Notes under the pieces: model-generated | Databases searched by the model: none | What the model was told of the DNA's origin: nothing | The model's input: the letters and a program-made list of their open reading frames with translations, nothing else | Shown: positions 35,601 through 49,274 of the stretch, piece after piece | How positions within the stretch are numbered: position 1 is the stretch's first letter | Layout: each line of letters begins with the position of its first letter | Made by a program: the position numbers and the translations under genes | From: Daphnia pulex | Taxonomy: Eukaryota; Arthropoda; Branchiopoda; Diplostraca; Daphniidae | Length of the DNA: 64,000 nt | NCBI RefSeq assembly: GCF_021134715.1 | Contig: NC_060022.1 | Coordinates: 4,841,001 to 4,905,000, forward strand | Direction: 5' to 3'

Positions 35601-38600
35601 AAAACTAAGAATGTAATTAGAATAATTACGGGAGCTTAAAAAGAAGAGTTGAATCTGTTCTAAAGTTGTGAAATCTTAGATCTTGACTAGTCTTTGCCAT
35701 GTCGTGCCCCTGTCGATGCATGGAAGTTTGTTGGCACTTTGTAACCTTTTCTTTTATGCAGATTTGAGACCTGAGACCACCATCATGACCACAAGATATG
35801 CCAGTTTGGCTTGTGCTGTATTAACCAGTCATCAGCATCAATCTTATTATCATCGCTTGGGTAATGAAATTCGTTACAACTATTCCTGTGACCTGCTAGG
35901 TATCTTAATGATGCACATGACTTGTACACATGCTGCAGTGTGTTACATAAAAACCTGAAATTCTCTCATTTATTAAAAATTTTGGTTTACCCACTATCTC
36001 ATTTTCAGCTTTTCCTTATATAGTTATTGTTTCTGTCAATATTTTTATTCATAACCCATTTTAAAATTTTTAATTTAGATACAAACAGCATCCCCCTTGG
36101 TTGAAGAAACTACTAATTACGGCGTTACCGGATCTTTCACTTTCTTCAAATCCCCTCTCTCCTTGTGTACACCCATGTGAGTGTGGGTGTTAGACTCGGT
36201 ACAAGTCTGAGCCCCAGCCTTTTCCTATCCCGCCTGGTGGATTCAACTCTACATGGGAAGGAGAACTTTTGGATGCCTGGCCGTGGATTTCCCAGGCTTA
36301 AAGGTAGGACAAACGTTTCTCTCTATTCTTCCTTTGGCGTTGATTATCAATCGTTAAGGTGTACGATTATTAATGAGCTAGGCTGTTGACTGTTTTCTCT
36401 TGCCGTTTTTGTTAACTCAGTCAGGGTTCATTAAATAACTCATTCGTTAGAAGAACTCTGCACATCAGGCCTGTACTCACAACTTACATCTTTGGGTCGG
36501 AAATATTTTAACTTTAAACACTTGAAGCAAAGTGCCACTATAGAAAGGGACGTGCCGCCACACCTCCTCGTTATCGTCCTAAAACTTCACTTGATCGGAT
36601 TTTTAAGTTGAAACTCTTTTATATAGGCCCAGACATACAAGGCAGAGCGAGGGCGGGTCACTATTGAGTGAGAATGGGGCTACAGCTCGGGATCGATGAA
36701 AACGCAACGGGGGAGGAAAGGGACGTGTACACAATTTCGTGTGTGACAGTCAGTTGGCTTGACAGAGAGAACGACAGCTGAGCTGAGAGAGAGTCGACAG
36801 ATTCTTCAATTGTTGGTTGGCGATCGATATTCCATCTAGAGATGTTCCCTTAACATTTCCCTATTGTTCTCTCTCTGCTCTTCCTCATCTCCTTCCTCAT
36901 CTTTTTGTCAAATTTGATGATTTTTTCCTTTTTGCTCTCTCTGCTCCGCCTCCTTGTTTGTATCTTTTTTCCTCGACGCCTCGATGGATTTCTTTTTCCC
37001 AGGGCCTAGATACTTTGCCCCCGACCCAAACGGTAGAGGCCCATATATATTTTTAGTCTATTGAGCGAGAGAGGAAACAAAAGAACCGGAGCCTCATACT
37101 GTCGAAAATGAAATAGACAATTTTCTCCTCTCTCTTTTCTAGTTTCTTCTTTCTTCTACCCTTTTTCTTCCGTCATCCGAACAAAAGCTCCGGGGCCTAT
37201 TATATATAGAGTCGACCGTGAATGTCGGAGTTCAAATAAGAAGCTTATACAATCGCCCAGTGTGTGTACATACACACGCTCGCTAGCAGAGAGAGAGAGA
37301 GAAAAGAGCTATAGTATATACCCTGTTTTTCTTCCTTTCTTCTTCTTTTTGTTACTACAGTCAACTTAAAGATGAAGAAGAAAATAGTCCGGCCACTCTG
37401 GAGCTTAGAGTTTCAAGTTTCGTGGCATCATGTTCCACGTCCAGTCCAAAGCAAAAGAGCCCAGTCTTTTCTCCAGTTTGGCAAGTGAGAGAGAGAGAGA
37501 GAGATACAGAAGGGTCTTCTCAAGTTACTGGACTTGGGGGGAAAACTATCGCGTGCGCCGCCCATGAAAAAAGACACACAGGGAGGGAGGGAGTCAAGTT
37601 GCACGGTCCGTCTTCAGTCCAGCAATGGGGAAGGTAAACTTTTTTTTTTTTTAGAAATGGGCAGGGCAGGGTGACTATTAATTCGTGATTTCGCCTAATG
37701 AGCGCTTAATGGTAGTTTCTACTTACATGTCGCAATCGCACTGGAACGGGTTGCCGCCCAGGTAGAATTCCGGCAGGACCTGGACGTCGGGGCTGAGTCG
37801 CAGGGCGTTGAGGTTGAGCGTCACCAGCTGGTTGCCGTAGAGGTCCACCCGGCTGAGATTGGCCTTGTCGGCGAACGTGTTGGGCTCGACGACGCTGATT
37901 TGGTTGTCGCTGAGCGTCGCCACCCGCAGGCCGTGCGGAAGCGACGAGGCCCCGATGGAAGCGATCCGGTTGTAACTGGCGTCCAGTGTCTCCAACTTGA
38001 GGTGGCTCTCCAGTCGCAGGTAGTTGCCCAGCTCTTCGATCTGGTTCTTGTGCAGGTCCAGCCACTGGAGCCCAGTGGGCAGGAGGGCGTAGTCGAACCA
38101 GCGCAGGTCGTTGTCCGACACGTTCAGCCGCGTCAGGTGCGGAAGATTCTGGACGACGTGCTCCAAGCTGCTCAGGTTGTTGCCGTTGAGGAACAGCGTC
38201 TCCAATCCAGTCAGACCGTCCAGGGCTCCTCGCTCCAGCGTCTGCAGCGACGAGTGCGACAGGTCCAGGCTCTTAAGCAGACCCAGCGGCGGAAGCGAAG
38301 CGGCCCGGATGGTCTTGATTTGGTTGCCGGACAGCCGCAGGTGGTGGAGATTTTTCAATCCGCGCAGGGACGTGGCGTTGATGAAGCGGATGCGATTGTG
38401 CGACAGGTCCAGGGTCTTGAGGAGCGTCAGGGTCTTGAAGGAGGACGGCAGTCGTTCCAGTCGATTCTCCTGCAGGTGTAGCTCTTCTAGGTTGGAGCAG
38501 TTGCGGAAAGTTTCGGCGTCCAGGCCGACCAGGGAGTTGCCGTTGAGTCGCAGTTGGTTGAGGACCAGCAAACCGTTAAAGTAGTGGCTCTCGATGAAGG

Positions 38601-40326
38601 CCAACTTGTTGTCGGACAAGTCGAGCGTGTGCAAATTGCTCAGCGAAGCGAACGAGCCGGACTCGACGGCTTCGATGGCGTTCGAGTCGAGTTTCAGGAC
38701 CTGCAAACTGTACAGGTCCTTGAACAGCGGGCGGCGGATGCGGCCGATTTGGTTGTGGGACAGGTCCAGCACCACCAGACGGACCAGGTTGTCGAAGAGG
38801 CTTCCGTTGGCCAGCGTCAGCCGATTCCACGCCAACTGCAGCACTTCCAGGTGACGCTGGGAAGCCAATGAGCCGGCCGGCAGGACGGACAGGGTGTTGT
38901 TGCTCAAGTTGAGCTCCTTCAGAGCGGCCGTTGACGTCAGGAAGGTTTCCGGTAGCCTCTCCACTTGGTTGACGGACAGGTCCAGTTGCTCCAGCTGCTC
39001 CAGGGGACCCAGAGCCTCGTCGTCTAGCTGCTGGATCTTGTTGTGGTCCAGTTTGAGGATGCGCAAGTGACGCAGGGCGGCCACTCCGCGGCCTGTCAGC
39101 GCCGCCAGTTGATTGTAGGAGGCGTCCAGCGTCGTCAGGGGGGTCGGGCAATACGCCGGTGGCGTTGGAGTTGAACTGGTCGCCGTCGTCGTCGTCGTCG
39201 TTGTAGTGGAAGTTTCCGTCTCGATGGCGGCGGCCTCAAAGTTCAATCCCAAATCGTTGAGATCGGCCAGTCGGTTGTGACTGACGTTCAGAAATTGGAG
39301 GCTGGTCAGATCGCAGAAGAGCTGGCGCCGAAACGACTGGATGTTGTTGCGGCTGAGATCCAGCCGTTCCAGTTGGGCAACGTCGTGAGCTAAGCTGTCG
39401 CGACTCAGGTCGAGATTCATGGCCGGCCAGACGTCGTTGTGCGAGCGAATGGCCAACGATCGAAGATCGCGCAGTCCGTGGAAGACGCCGCGGACCAGCT
39501 GGCCCAGCTTGCAGTAATCGATGGCCAGTTGTCGCAGATGGTGCAAATGGCTGAAACTGTGCGGATGCAGAAAGCTGCAACCAACACCCAACATACACCA
39601 AACCATTAAATTTTGATTGATTCGCAAGAGAGGCCACAGACACACATCAAAAGGCCTTTTAATCAATAAATCAGAGAGCTCGTTGCTGCTGCTGCTGCCG
39701 GAAGGTTTATTTGTCTTCATTTACAAATGGCTGCAGCGGCGGCAGCAGCAGCAACGATTGAATTGCCAATCATCAAATGACGATCGATCAATAAAGTTAG
39801 GCGGGTAAATTGAATTATTTCGACGACGAAATTGAAAGGGCGGGTCTTTTTTTGGAAAATAAAAGAAAATGGGTAATTGAATGTGTTGTACAATGGACGT
39901 TTTGTGTTGTTGCATTTACCTTTGGTAGAGGAGCGAATCGCTGCATTCGATGGTGAGCGAGGCCGTGTGCTCCCGCGGCACGACCGAGAAATTGGTCTGA
40001 TCGAATTGACTGTTGATGGTGCGGAGTCGGCAGTGGAGTGCCACGTCGTTAGGGCCGGCGACTCCGGCCATTGGCAGCAGCCCCGAATGACCCGATGATC
40101 CGTTCCCATCGCTTGACGTCGCCATCGACGACGACATGGACGACGTCGACGAAGTGGATGATGACGACGAATTCATCATCGTCCATTGGCAATCGGACGG
40201 CGCCTCGTAATGGAAACTGGCCCGGCACAATGCGAATTGCGTCGTCAGTAGTAGGAAAAGGACGGATAAAACATTGGCGGCGTTATTTATCGGCCGGCTC
40301 CGTTTCATCCCCATCATGGCCGCCAT
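32671..40326 (-). CDS. Toll-like receptor of the multi-cysteine-cluster type (Toll-6/7/8/18-wheeler-like)
   Basis: Single-pass receptor for developmental or immune signalling. Exons: 40326-39920, 39574-37727, 34553-34490 and 34365-32671, with matching phases, giving 1337 residues. The signal peptide is NVLSVLFLLLTTQFALCRA. About twenty leucine-rich repeats run from roughly residue 140, beginning FSHLHHLRQLAIDYCKL and IRSHNDVWPAMNLDLS as in Toll-7/18-wheeler. A C-terminal cap spans the small exon (CDCDMEWLQRIN). It is followed by a cysteine cluster (CPYRAHCFALCHCCDFDACD and CEMTCPTNCSC) and a second LRR block ending DNPWSCQCDF. A membrane segment lies near 1059-1082 with CLCCC at its inner edge. 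The TIR domain spans about 1114-1262, starting FDALVVYSAKD. Its BB-loop region reads HRIADHDQDL and lacks the usual R-D-x-x-P-G. The tail is Gln- and His-rich. Repeat copy C lies antisense in intron 2. Confidence 0.93.
35480..36580 (+). repeat. Dispersed repeat family, copy C, inside a Toll intron
   Basis: Homologous along its length to copies A and B, with shared blocks such as TTAGAATTTCGTCTGCTTTC, GTCGATGCATGG, TCATCGCTTGGGTAATG, CCTATCCCGCCTGG and TTTCCCAGGCTTAAAGGTAG. Exon-like blocks lie at 35762-35860 (TTTTATGCAG before, GTAATG after) and 36079-36303 (TTTAATTTAG before, GTAGGA after). The stem-loop at 36162-36205 keeps ACACCCA/TGGGTGT pairing, and CTTGTGTAC pairs imperfectly with GTACAAG. 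It is antisense to the Toll gene and lies within the intron from 34554 to 37726. Confidence 0.75.
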
Positions 40327-43300
40327 TTATATATATCCTCCCTTTTCTTTTGATTCCTTTTCTTGTATTTTGACTTGTTCCCGGATGATTCCCCACACTC
40401 GCACAGCTAAGAGATCGGGCACTGCACAATTGGAAGGAGGGAAAAGAAAAAAGCCGGGCGAGTTGTATGGTACGTCTCTGAATGGGCAGCAGCAGCAGCC
40501 TAGGAAGCACTTTGGAATTCTTCTTGTCTCGTCGTCGTCGTCCTTGTCTGACTTCTTTTCAAAACTTGAAAACGTGAATTATGACGCCGATTTATCACAG
40601 CCAAAGGATCTTTACTTGGTTTTTTATTTTTTTTTTTACCGTATGGTGGGTGGTACTAGATAGTTTTCTTTTTCCTTTTGTCGTTTATTTTGGATATTCC
40701 GTCGTATTTTATAATTTTCTTTTGTGAATGTCCTCGACAGAAAAGTTTTTTTATTTTTATTTTTTTCCGGATTATAGTTAAGTATATCGGATGGGATCTA
40801 GGCGACACGGTCCCATTAAACTGACATCTGCACCGTTTGGTCTTTAAAGAATAAAAGGGGGGGACCCTGGACTGTTTAGTGGAAAAATCTAACCGGAGGG
40901 GGGGTCACACACATACACATACACAACACAGCTTTTTTTCTTTTTTCCGCTCACTCACTGTGCGGAGGTTCTTTCGGCTATTGAATTTCACACGACAATG
41001 GGCACCGGCAAAAGAAGAAGAAGAGGTCTCAGCCGTTGGTTGTTGTGGGCTCAGCTCTCCGACGAATAATCAAGTGAAGGGATGCAGCAGTGGTGGCCAT
41101 TTCCGAAAAAGAAGAACGAAACTTCCACTTTTTCTTTCGGTTGAAAAACAACAACACACGATCCGGTCATCAGCAATTTCCCAACGCCGTGATAATTACA
41201 GGCAACAGCACACCGAACACACACACAGCTCTCAACCAACACTGGTCGGTTGGTCTGGAGAGAAAAAACAAGAAAAAAACAAACACTGCCACGCACAAAC
41301 AACAATCATCAAGACACCCGCAAACTTGAAACCCCCCGAAAAAAAATTCGAACGAGAGTCTCAGAAAGGGAATGTCGGTCGTGAATCACGAAACACACAG
41401 CGGCTGATGAGTTGTGTGCGTGTGTAGATTATTTTTCTTTCTTTCCCTGGGAAGAAGAATCGAAAAAAAAAGTTTTCTGGGTGGGATGAGACTGACACAC
41501 ACACACACACGTCTATCACCGACTATAGCGTCAGAGGGAATGAGAGAGATCCGTCCAGCCACGGTGACTTCATAACACACACACACACACGGGCTGGGGG
41601 CTTTCCAGTACACCCAGTGTTTTCGGCGCAGACTGGATGGAGTTCCCTTTTTATCGACGAGAGAGTGAGAGTCTCTGGCCCTCCTCCCTGTACACACAAT
41701 CCCCCGAAGAGAGAGATGGTTGGGGGGGATTTTCAAAGCTCTTTATTCTTCTTTTTCTTCTTCCTTTTTTTCTGTGTGTGTTGTTAACTGTGAGGGCCGT
41801 CTAAGAGCAGAGCTTGGACCCCCCGCTGCTGAACAATACACGGGCCGCGCTATATAGTACAGGCTCGTGTATTTATGTATACGAATGGCTTTTTAGATTG
41901 TCCACGGGGAAAGAAGAGGAAAAAAGGGGCGCAAAAATATCTGTCAACTTTTTTTCTTCTTTTTTCCAAAGACGGGACAGCATTTTAGTTCGGGAACGTG
42001 GAAACTTTTCGATCTCTTGTTATTTGGGAGAGATTGAAAAAAAAGGCGACACACACAAGTTTTGTTGGGGGATAGCTATAAAGCTACTGCTGTGGACGTT
42101 GGGCCATTTCTCTCTCTTCTTTGTTAACACTGGGAGAAAGAATCCCGAGTGAGAGAGAGGGAAACGGACGCGCGCATTTTTCAAAAAAAAAGGTTCGAGT
42201 CGACGTCCGACGACCCATTCTGTGAAACTCTTTTTCCGTCCAATCGAGTTGACACTCGTCTTATTGTGGAGAAAACTCACAAACAGAACGGGTCGCATCG
42301 ATCAAAGTCATCAGCCCCCTAGAAAAACTAGAGAATAAGTGAGGGGAAATGCTCGAACAACAACAACAACAACCACGACGCTACAATAATAGTCGGCACA
42401 TTTATAAGAAAAAAGTTGTTGCCATCCGAAAAAAGGAGAGGGCTTGAGCTTTGCTATTCGAATCGATTGTTTGTTTCTTTTACTTTAACGCATTGACGAT
42501 AATCCACCATCCAAGTGTCCGCCTTATAATATTCCACGTCTTATATTTTTCGTTCCATTTTCTTTTGCTTCGAGTCTCTCTCAATCAAAGCCGCACCTGC
42601 TCTACGCCTACTCTTTTCTTTTTCCTTCCTTGTTAGACAATCGTTGAGCTCGAATAATTCCGGGTAACAGTATCAAATTATGAAAATTCTAAAGGCCGGC
42701 CAGACGTGTCGAGTTTCCAACAGCAAACAGGACTAACTCTGGGAGGAAAAAGAGAAAAATGATAATCCTAAATTCAATTATAGAGGGAACAACCCCAGCC
42801 GACCATTTGAACTTTTGACGGTCTCACACGCCATATACATTCACAAGGAGGGAGGGGGGGGGAGTCAAATAAACCTCCGACGTGCAGTGCAGTAGAGAAA
42901 CTGAAAGTAGAAAAACTTCGACCTCAATCAGCAGCTCACACGATGTTTCTCCCCTTATTTCCAAGTGACACATGTGCTGCCAGTTAGAGCGAAATCTACG
43001 AGGGTAAAAGGGAATGTAGTATAACCTTTGTCAAGTTATAACCAGCGCACACAGGGTGTGGAGGAGTAACAGCAGCAGCCCCTCTTAACTCGATTGTTAA
43101 CAGTCGACGAGAGCGCAGCAGCACAAACGCCGAGGTTCTTATCTACGAGTCAGTGCGTTTTTTGGAGAGGGGGAGGAGGGCCGGGCGTGTATAGAGTCAC
43201 GTTGATGAGAATCATCAAAACCTTTCATATTGTTATACATACACTTGTATTACGCAATTTTCTCTCTTTTTTTTTGATTCTCTTAATGCGAGGGGCTCAC

Positions 43301-46300
43301 ATATTACAGACACCGACGACGAGCCAAGGATCAATGACTTTTTCCTTCCTTCCTGGAAAGCTTTTGATATTTTTTTTTGTTTTCAAGTAGGAGCCAGGAG
43401 CCAGTGTATAGTCGAGTACTTTTTTCTTCTTTCAGGAGCTCCTTGTTCATTCGACTTTGAAGTTGGAAACAAGCGCAAACGACGACGGTGTCGCTCTTTT
43501 TCTTTCCCCAGATTTTTCTATTGATGTCTTTCTTTCTCTTCGACTATTCATCGAATTTCCCCTCAAGTTTGTCTTCCTTTTCTCTCGCGCACAAACGCAG
43601 AGTCGACTGATTAGCCCTGCAACTGTGTTTGATAACTATCTTCTTCTTTCTTTCCTTTTTTTAAAGAAATAAAACACGAAATCCAAAAGCGGTTGCCTCC
43701 TCCCTCATCCGAGAAATTTCCCAATCGGATGGACTAGGACGCGTCAAACACTAAAAAACTTTTTCAACACCGCTCAAGTGCTTTTTTGTGTACTTATATA
43801 ACACACACGACTATTATATGCTGACGGCCTCAGCGGGATTTTTTCCTTTTTCCTAGTCGACTTTGTGTCCGACCACTGCAGAGCCCTCGAGATGTGCTCC
43901 GACAACAAGGCAGACGCACACACAAAAGAAAGAAGTCTGAACCGCATACACACATATATATAGCGAAGCGCTCACGGTCTATATCTATAATGTTCTATCA
44001 TTATTTATGTGCGTTTACGCCTACGTCGTAAAAAACATCCGCGACAACAAAGGGAATAAACCTCCTCCTCTCGGAATAATAAAACGCTGGTGAACAAGAA
44101 GAAGAAGAAGAAGAAAGTTTGAATGGTGTCGATCCTGCTCGGATGATGATGGGGGGGGGGATCCCTTTTGGTACTGCTGCTGCTGCTGAAGAGAGTGTGC
44201 GGCGCATATCATTCTCTCTCTCTTTCTTTCCAGCTCTTTTGTATAAGTAGATATGTTGCGCGGCTGGTGCTGTTGTGTTGTGTGCAGTCGCTTTTATCAG
44301 TCGACTGGCCCTCCCGCTTCTTTTTCCTTTATTATTATTCCCTCCCGAACGCGCTCGCGTATTATAGTCGACGGCACGACGCGCCTATTATTCATTCTTG
44401 TTGCAAATTGCCACACAAGACTTTTTATTTTGTATTTTTCCGAATATTCTTCTTCTTCTCGTTAACTTTCGCTCTTAAAAGGTCAAGTCAATGTCGCCCA
44501 GCATCTTCTTCTTTTGCCTTGGCGTGTGTAATGTACATTTCCCTTTTTTTTATTTTTATTTTTCTCTCTCCCGAGAGTGAGAGAGAGAAAGAGAGAGAGA
44601 GCCATGATGGCGTGACGGATTCGATTTGTGTGAGCTGCTACTCCATCCGGATGCCTACGTGTTATTTCCCCTCCTACTCCTCCGCTCGTCTCTCTTATAC
44701 GGTTCATGTATAAATGTACATTGCGCGCACACACACACACAAGTCATCAGGGAATCCGATTCTTAATGGTTCGGTATCATCGGGCCAACAAGCGTCGGCG
44801 TCGGCGGCAACTTTTCCCGCTCTGCCAAATAAAAGGGGACGACGACACAAATATAACCCCCAACCAAAGTATAAATTCCGTATGTACCGGGAAAACGGTC
44901 ACGAAATGCTCTTGTCTCTTTCGGCAGCTTTTCATCGTGACGTTAGAGTTAATCTCGCAGACGAGAAGCTGCAGCAGCGCTAAACTATTATGTGCATCTG
45001 CGATATTTAGCATCTCGCTCTGATGGCCAGTGTCGTCTTTGAACGGAATTGGGCACGAAACATTCATATTAAGGACCAAAAGGATACAAGATCAAAGGAT
45101 AATAATGTGTGTGTGCACAGTACACACGGTCAAGAGCAGCAGCCAAGAGCGTGAATACTGCACCAATCCGCCGTGGACAACGTGACGCATAGTCGGGAAT
45201 AATCCGTTAGACGGCCACATACAGATAGAAGCCAAAAAAAGAAAGCTAGAGAAAAAGGGAAAAACACAAGACACCCAGAAGTTTATGTGCATACACATAT
45301 ATACCTAGAAGAATTAAAAATGAATGTATACATGTAATTTTTGGTTCCTTTATTTTTCTATCCCGTCTGCGCTATATAATCCCCGGGAGATGTCGACTTC
45401 TCGCCTATTCTTTTTCCTCTTTTTTCCCGACACAAGGCCACGCCACACGTATGTACACGTCCATCTTGTCGACTTAGGATCTATTTATCACGAGAACTTT
45501 GTCTAGCGGGACTCTATATACATGTGCTATGTGCGGCTTTTCGGATGCGGCGGCGGCGGCCCCCTTGTACACACTGTATAGACGCGGTTTACGTTTTCGC
45601 TTTGGCTGCTGCTGCTGCTGCTGCTGGCTTCTCTCGTGTATAAAAGATTAAATTCCCGCAGGGACGCGATAGGACAGAGAAAAAAAAATGGCAGCCAAAA
45701 GGATGGAAAAAAGAGGTTAATTCAATGTTATATTCGCCGGAGAATAGATATGTAGAAAGTAACGGCGGCGGGTCTATAGACTTGCACGGAGACATGAACA
45801 CGGTAAAATGAATTGACGGTTAGATGTGTACGTTTTTGTAGAGAATATAGGGACAGCTCGAGAAGATAAACGAGGGACTCTGTACGTACAAGCCGCTGGG
45901 GGAAAGCATTCGATCAATTTGTTGGTTGTGGCCGTCCGTGTGACTTGACTCGCCAAAAAATTGTTCAGAGTCTTTCATCAAGTCTTCCCCTACACATAGT
46001 AATATACACAACCGCGTGTCGTTATTGAGCTTTCTTTTCTTTTGATATCGTTTACGTTTCCATGTATTGTGGCCACCCATCTCATCTCAGGCGTTTAAGC
46101 CTTTACATACACGAGCGTCCAAATTTGTTTGGGGGTTTCGTCGAGTGAAATTTGCATGTCAGATGAGGGAGAAAGAGAGGGGGAAAAAATAAAAAAAAAA
46201 AGAATCAAAAAGTTACAATAGGGAACGACTCGCTGATGAGTTATTCAGTCAGCGTGATGATGATGAAAAGCCGCACTGGGTTTTTCATCTTCCCATCAAC

Positions 46301-48396
46301 CCTTGCGTCATCTCATATTTATGATAATGTCGGCGGTTTTTTTTTTTTTTTTTATTTTTTCCCCTCCTTTTATTTTCTCGTTTCACAGAACGTGAACGAC
46401 AAAAGAGTATGTATGCGCGCTTGAAACTCTTGATGAATTGCTGGATCGTTCATCCATGTACAGGATATATCGCCCCCCTGCCATTCTTTTGGGTTGCGCT
46501 ATCAATTCAGATCAATTCCCGTTTACATTCCCAATTGTTTTGCTGACCGTTTCGCCCAATCGATGGAATGACGTCGTCGGAGAATTCCAGCGTCCCCGTT
46601 TCTTTCGATTGCTCAGTTTCAATTACAAAACTATTTCCCTCCTCATCTGATGTCAAGGTATTCCGAGTAATCAACGTCACCAGAGATCACGACTCAAATG
46701 AATTTGGCTCGTTAATAAGTTAACTGCTTAGTTTGGTGAATGAAGCGTTGATTTCATTACGGGGATATCCGTGAATCGCATGCGTGCAAAAGTTCATTGA
46801 AAAATACCTGGAATCTATAATTCATTTAGAATTAATGGCGCTCTGCTGGCCAACAAGAGCTTGCGCAACTCTTCAAGACGACGACCGGTAACGACGGTGA
46901 TTTACAAATTCGAAACAATATCAAATTTATGTCTGACATTTAGACTCAACAAATTGATTTTAAAAAAAATATCCTTTTGGCCAATCAGCGTAGTCATGGC
47001 GAGTGTAATGGCAAGGATGCCAGTCGAGTAGTTCTCGGTTTTTAGTTTGAAATGGGGACGCCAATTAATTTTAACTGTTAACTATTTCGGAGGACTATGC
47101 CTACACAAAATAGGAATAAATATTAATTGACTCTTATTGGCTTCGCAGGACACGCCCCTCTCGACTGCTACGTCAGCACTTTACCCGTGTGCCATCCTAA
47201 TTATCTATTTATGGATCGTCCAATTATTTTACTGTCACTTCCGAGCAGAACAACGTATGAGTAGTGCAATTTTTACAGGTGAATAGCGAAATCCTCTTCC
47301 CATTCCCCGAATAATTATTTATTATGCAGTGCGCTACAAGATCCTGCTGTGGATGCCGGCAGGCTTAGAGCAACCCACTAAAATTGTTTGAATCAATGAT
47401 TCAAAATTGAAATAACGTTTCGGTGAAAAGGCAACAATTCGCTATCTTGAAAGGACTCGTCGACATTGTTACTCGTATTACGACGCTTGGGTACTGTTAG
47501 GAAATTCAACGATTGTAACATGTACCCGGAGGAACGATTGGTGCGTAGTTTTCAAATAAAATTTAATTTTACAAGAACCAGTGAAACACTGTTAAGCCAA
47601 CACTTGAAAAATAAATTAGTTTACTCAACACCTGCGGGTAATATGACTCAACGTTTGCTTTTTGGGCTGATTTACCCCTAGGAAAACTATACAGTAAAAA
47701 AAAAGAAATTATTAATGCTAACGTGATGAAGGACTAGTAAGAAAATAAAAATGACAGCATAAACGAATGCTCCCATGAATGTGCCGAAAGGTCATCTCTC
47801 GAGGGTCATGTTCATTTTCCTCTTCGCCAGCGCCCGCACACAGAGACAGCCAAGCCAGCTATCATGTTATCCACAGCTTGTTATCATCTAGCCCGAGTTT
47901 ATGTAAACAAGTTTCCCCTTGGTCCGTTCAAATTGACAGGGCACAACAATAATAATAAGCTCTCAGACACGCTAACAAGAACTTACGCCCTCAAGCTCTG
48001 CTCTTCACCAAAGTCTGTTCTCCTTTTTAAGTTGATGATGATAACGAACCCATGTATAATAATTTTTCTACACATTATATTTTAGTCTCTTCTTTCAACA
48101 ATCTTTTTTTAAACCTTCCCTTTGCATCGTTTTCGTGACTGAAAAATAACAAAATTTACGTGCGCCGTCGTCCGTCGAGTATGGCCGTACCTCGAGTGAG
48201 AAGAGGCTTCAGTCGAGATTGACTCAAAAATAAAAACAGTAACAAACATGGCCTACCTATGACATTTCAGATTTCACTTTCTACAACTGCTGACTGGAAA
48301 CAAGAAGTTATCAATCAACAGGTTTCTTTGAAGTCGTTTATTTGATTGGATTCATAGTTTAACAATGTAGTTTTCTTTTTAACTATTTATTTTTAG
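40327..48396. other. About 8 kb non-coding DNA upstream of Toll and CCDC28
   Basis: The Toll gene points left and the CCDC28 gene points right, so this region presumably holds both promoters and Toll 5' untranslated sequence. It contains CA/TG, GA and CTG microsatellites (for example seven CTG units at about 45606-45626) and long pyrimidine tracts. The longest open frames (near 40879-41427 and 44168-44713) are low-complexity and were not accepted as genes. Confidence 0.45.
45606..45626. repeat. CTG trinucleotide microsatellite
   Basis: Seven CTG units in the non-coding DNA upstream of the Toll gene. Confidence 0.75.
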
Positions 48397-48430
48397 GATC
48401 CATATTGGTTTTCATCGTTAAGCAAGGATC

Positions 48431-49274
48431 ATGGAGGAATCCCATACACCCAACACTCATAGCCATCATAACAGTAAAGAACGGACAAGGAAAAGCCCAC
48501 ATCCGATTCCTGAAGTGAAAATTCAGATTGATTGTTCTTCTCGTACGTCTTCCAGTCACAATCACAGGGGTGCTTCTTCAGATGGGACGTTGACAGAGAA
48601 TTCTTCCTCAGAAACACCTTGGAATCGGGAAGCCAAAAGAACTAAGATATTTCACCCCAAGCCTCCCAGGAAGGGTATGACATCATTTAGCCTAGCATAT
48701 TTTATTTTCTTCTCTTGGTGGCATGACTTTTTTTAAATAGATTAGCACTACCAGATCTCCTGTAGTCAGTTGCATGCCTCATTATGATTTACACATGTCC
48801 TTTTCTCCATGTTATGTGCCTGTTTTCCCTTGCTTCTTTGTTGGCTTGTTTGTTGTAAATTGTCAGCTAAGGAGTTGTACCCAGAAAGTTCGCACAGTTC
48901 CCACTCATTCCTCACAGATGTGGCTGATATGAGGTCCATGGAGACGGCGCTGATTCAACTAGTCAACGATTTTCATTCTGGGAAACTCCAAGCATTCGGC
49001 AAGTTTCAAAGTCTTCAATTTTTATGGCGTGATTATAATAATCAAACTTTCGGAATTTGTAGGTCGTCACTGCAGTACTGATCAAATGGAAGCTATTAGA
49101 GACCAGCAGGAGAAATTGGCGAGATTACACTTCGAACTTGGAGCGCAGCACGATGTCAACGCCCAGCAGACGTCAGACAACATGAATGAACTCGTATCTG
49201 CTTTGGAGCATCTCTCCCAAACCATTGAACAATTACATCCACACTCTAGCCAGAGCCAAAGTGATTCAAACTAG
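48431..49274 (+). CDS. CCDC28: CCDC28A/B family coiled-coil protein
   Basis: Exons 48431-48674, 48867-48998 and 49063-49274 give 195 residues. The N-terminal third is Ser/His/Lys-rich and probably disordered. The conserved core follows: FLTDVADMRSMETALIQLV, NDFHSGKLQAFG, and DQMEAIRDQQEKLARLHFEL, matching the CCDC28 signature. It ends in a helical segment (LVSALEHLSQTIEQLH). Vertebrate CCDC28B modifies Bardet-Biedl syndrome and is linked to cilia length and mTORC2; a ciliary or signalling scaffold role here is inferred. Intron 2 (48999-49062) has a GC donor (GCAAGT), since the GT four bases downstream gives a frame that stops within a few codons. An acceptor at 48395-48396 suggests a spliced 5' UTR. 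The gene is convergent with the carbonyl reductase downstream. Confidence 0.88.

Noticed and set aside
40879-41427. 182-residue open frame on the plus strand
   Set aside because: Low-complexity His/Thr/Gln/Arg stretches from CA-rich and GA-rich DNA; no recognisable fold.
44168-44713. 181-residue open frame in the non-coding region upstream of Toll
   Set aside because: Dominated by pyrimidine-tract-derived Leu, Ser and Phe and a GA run; no domain or splice support.
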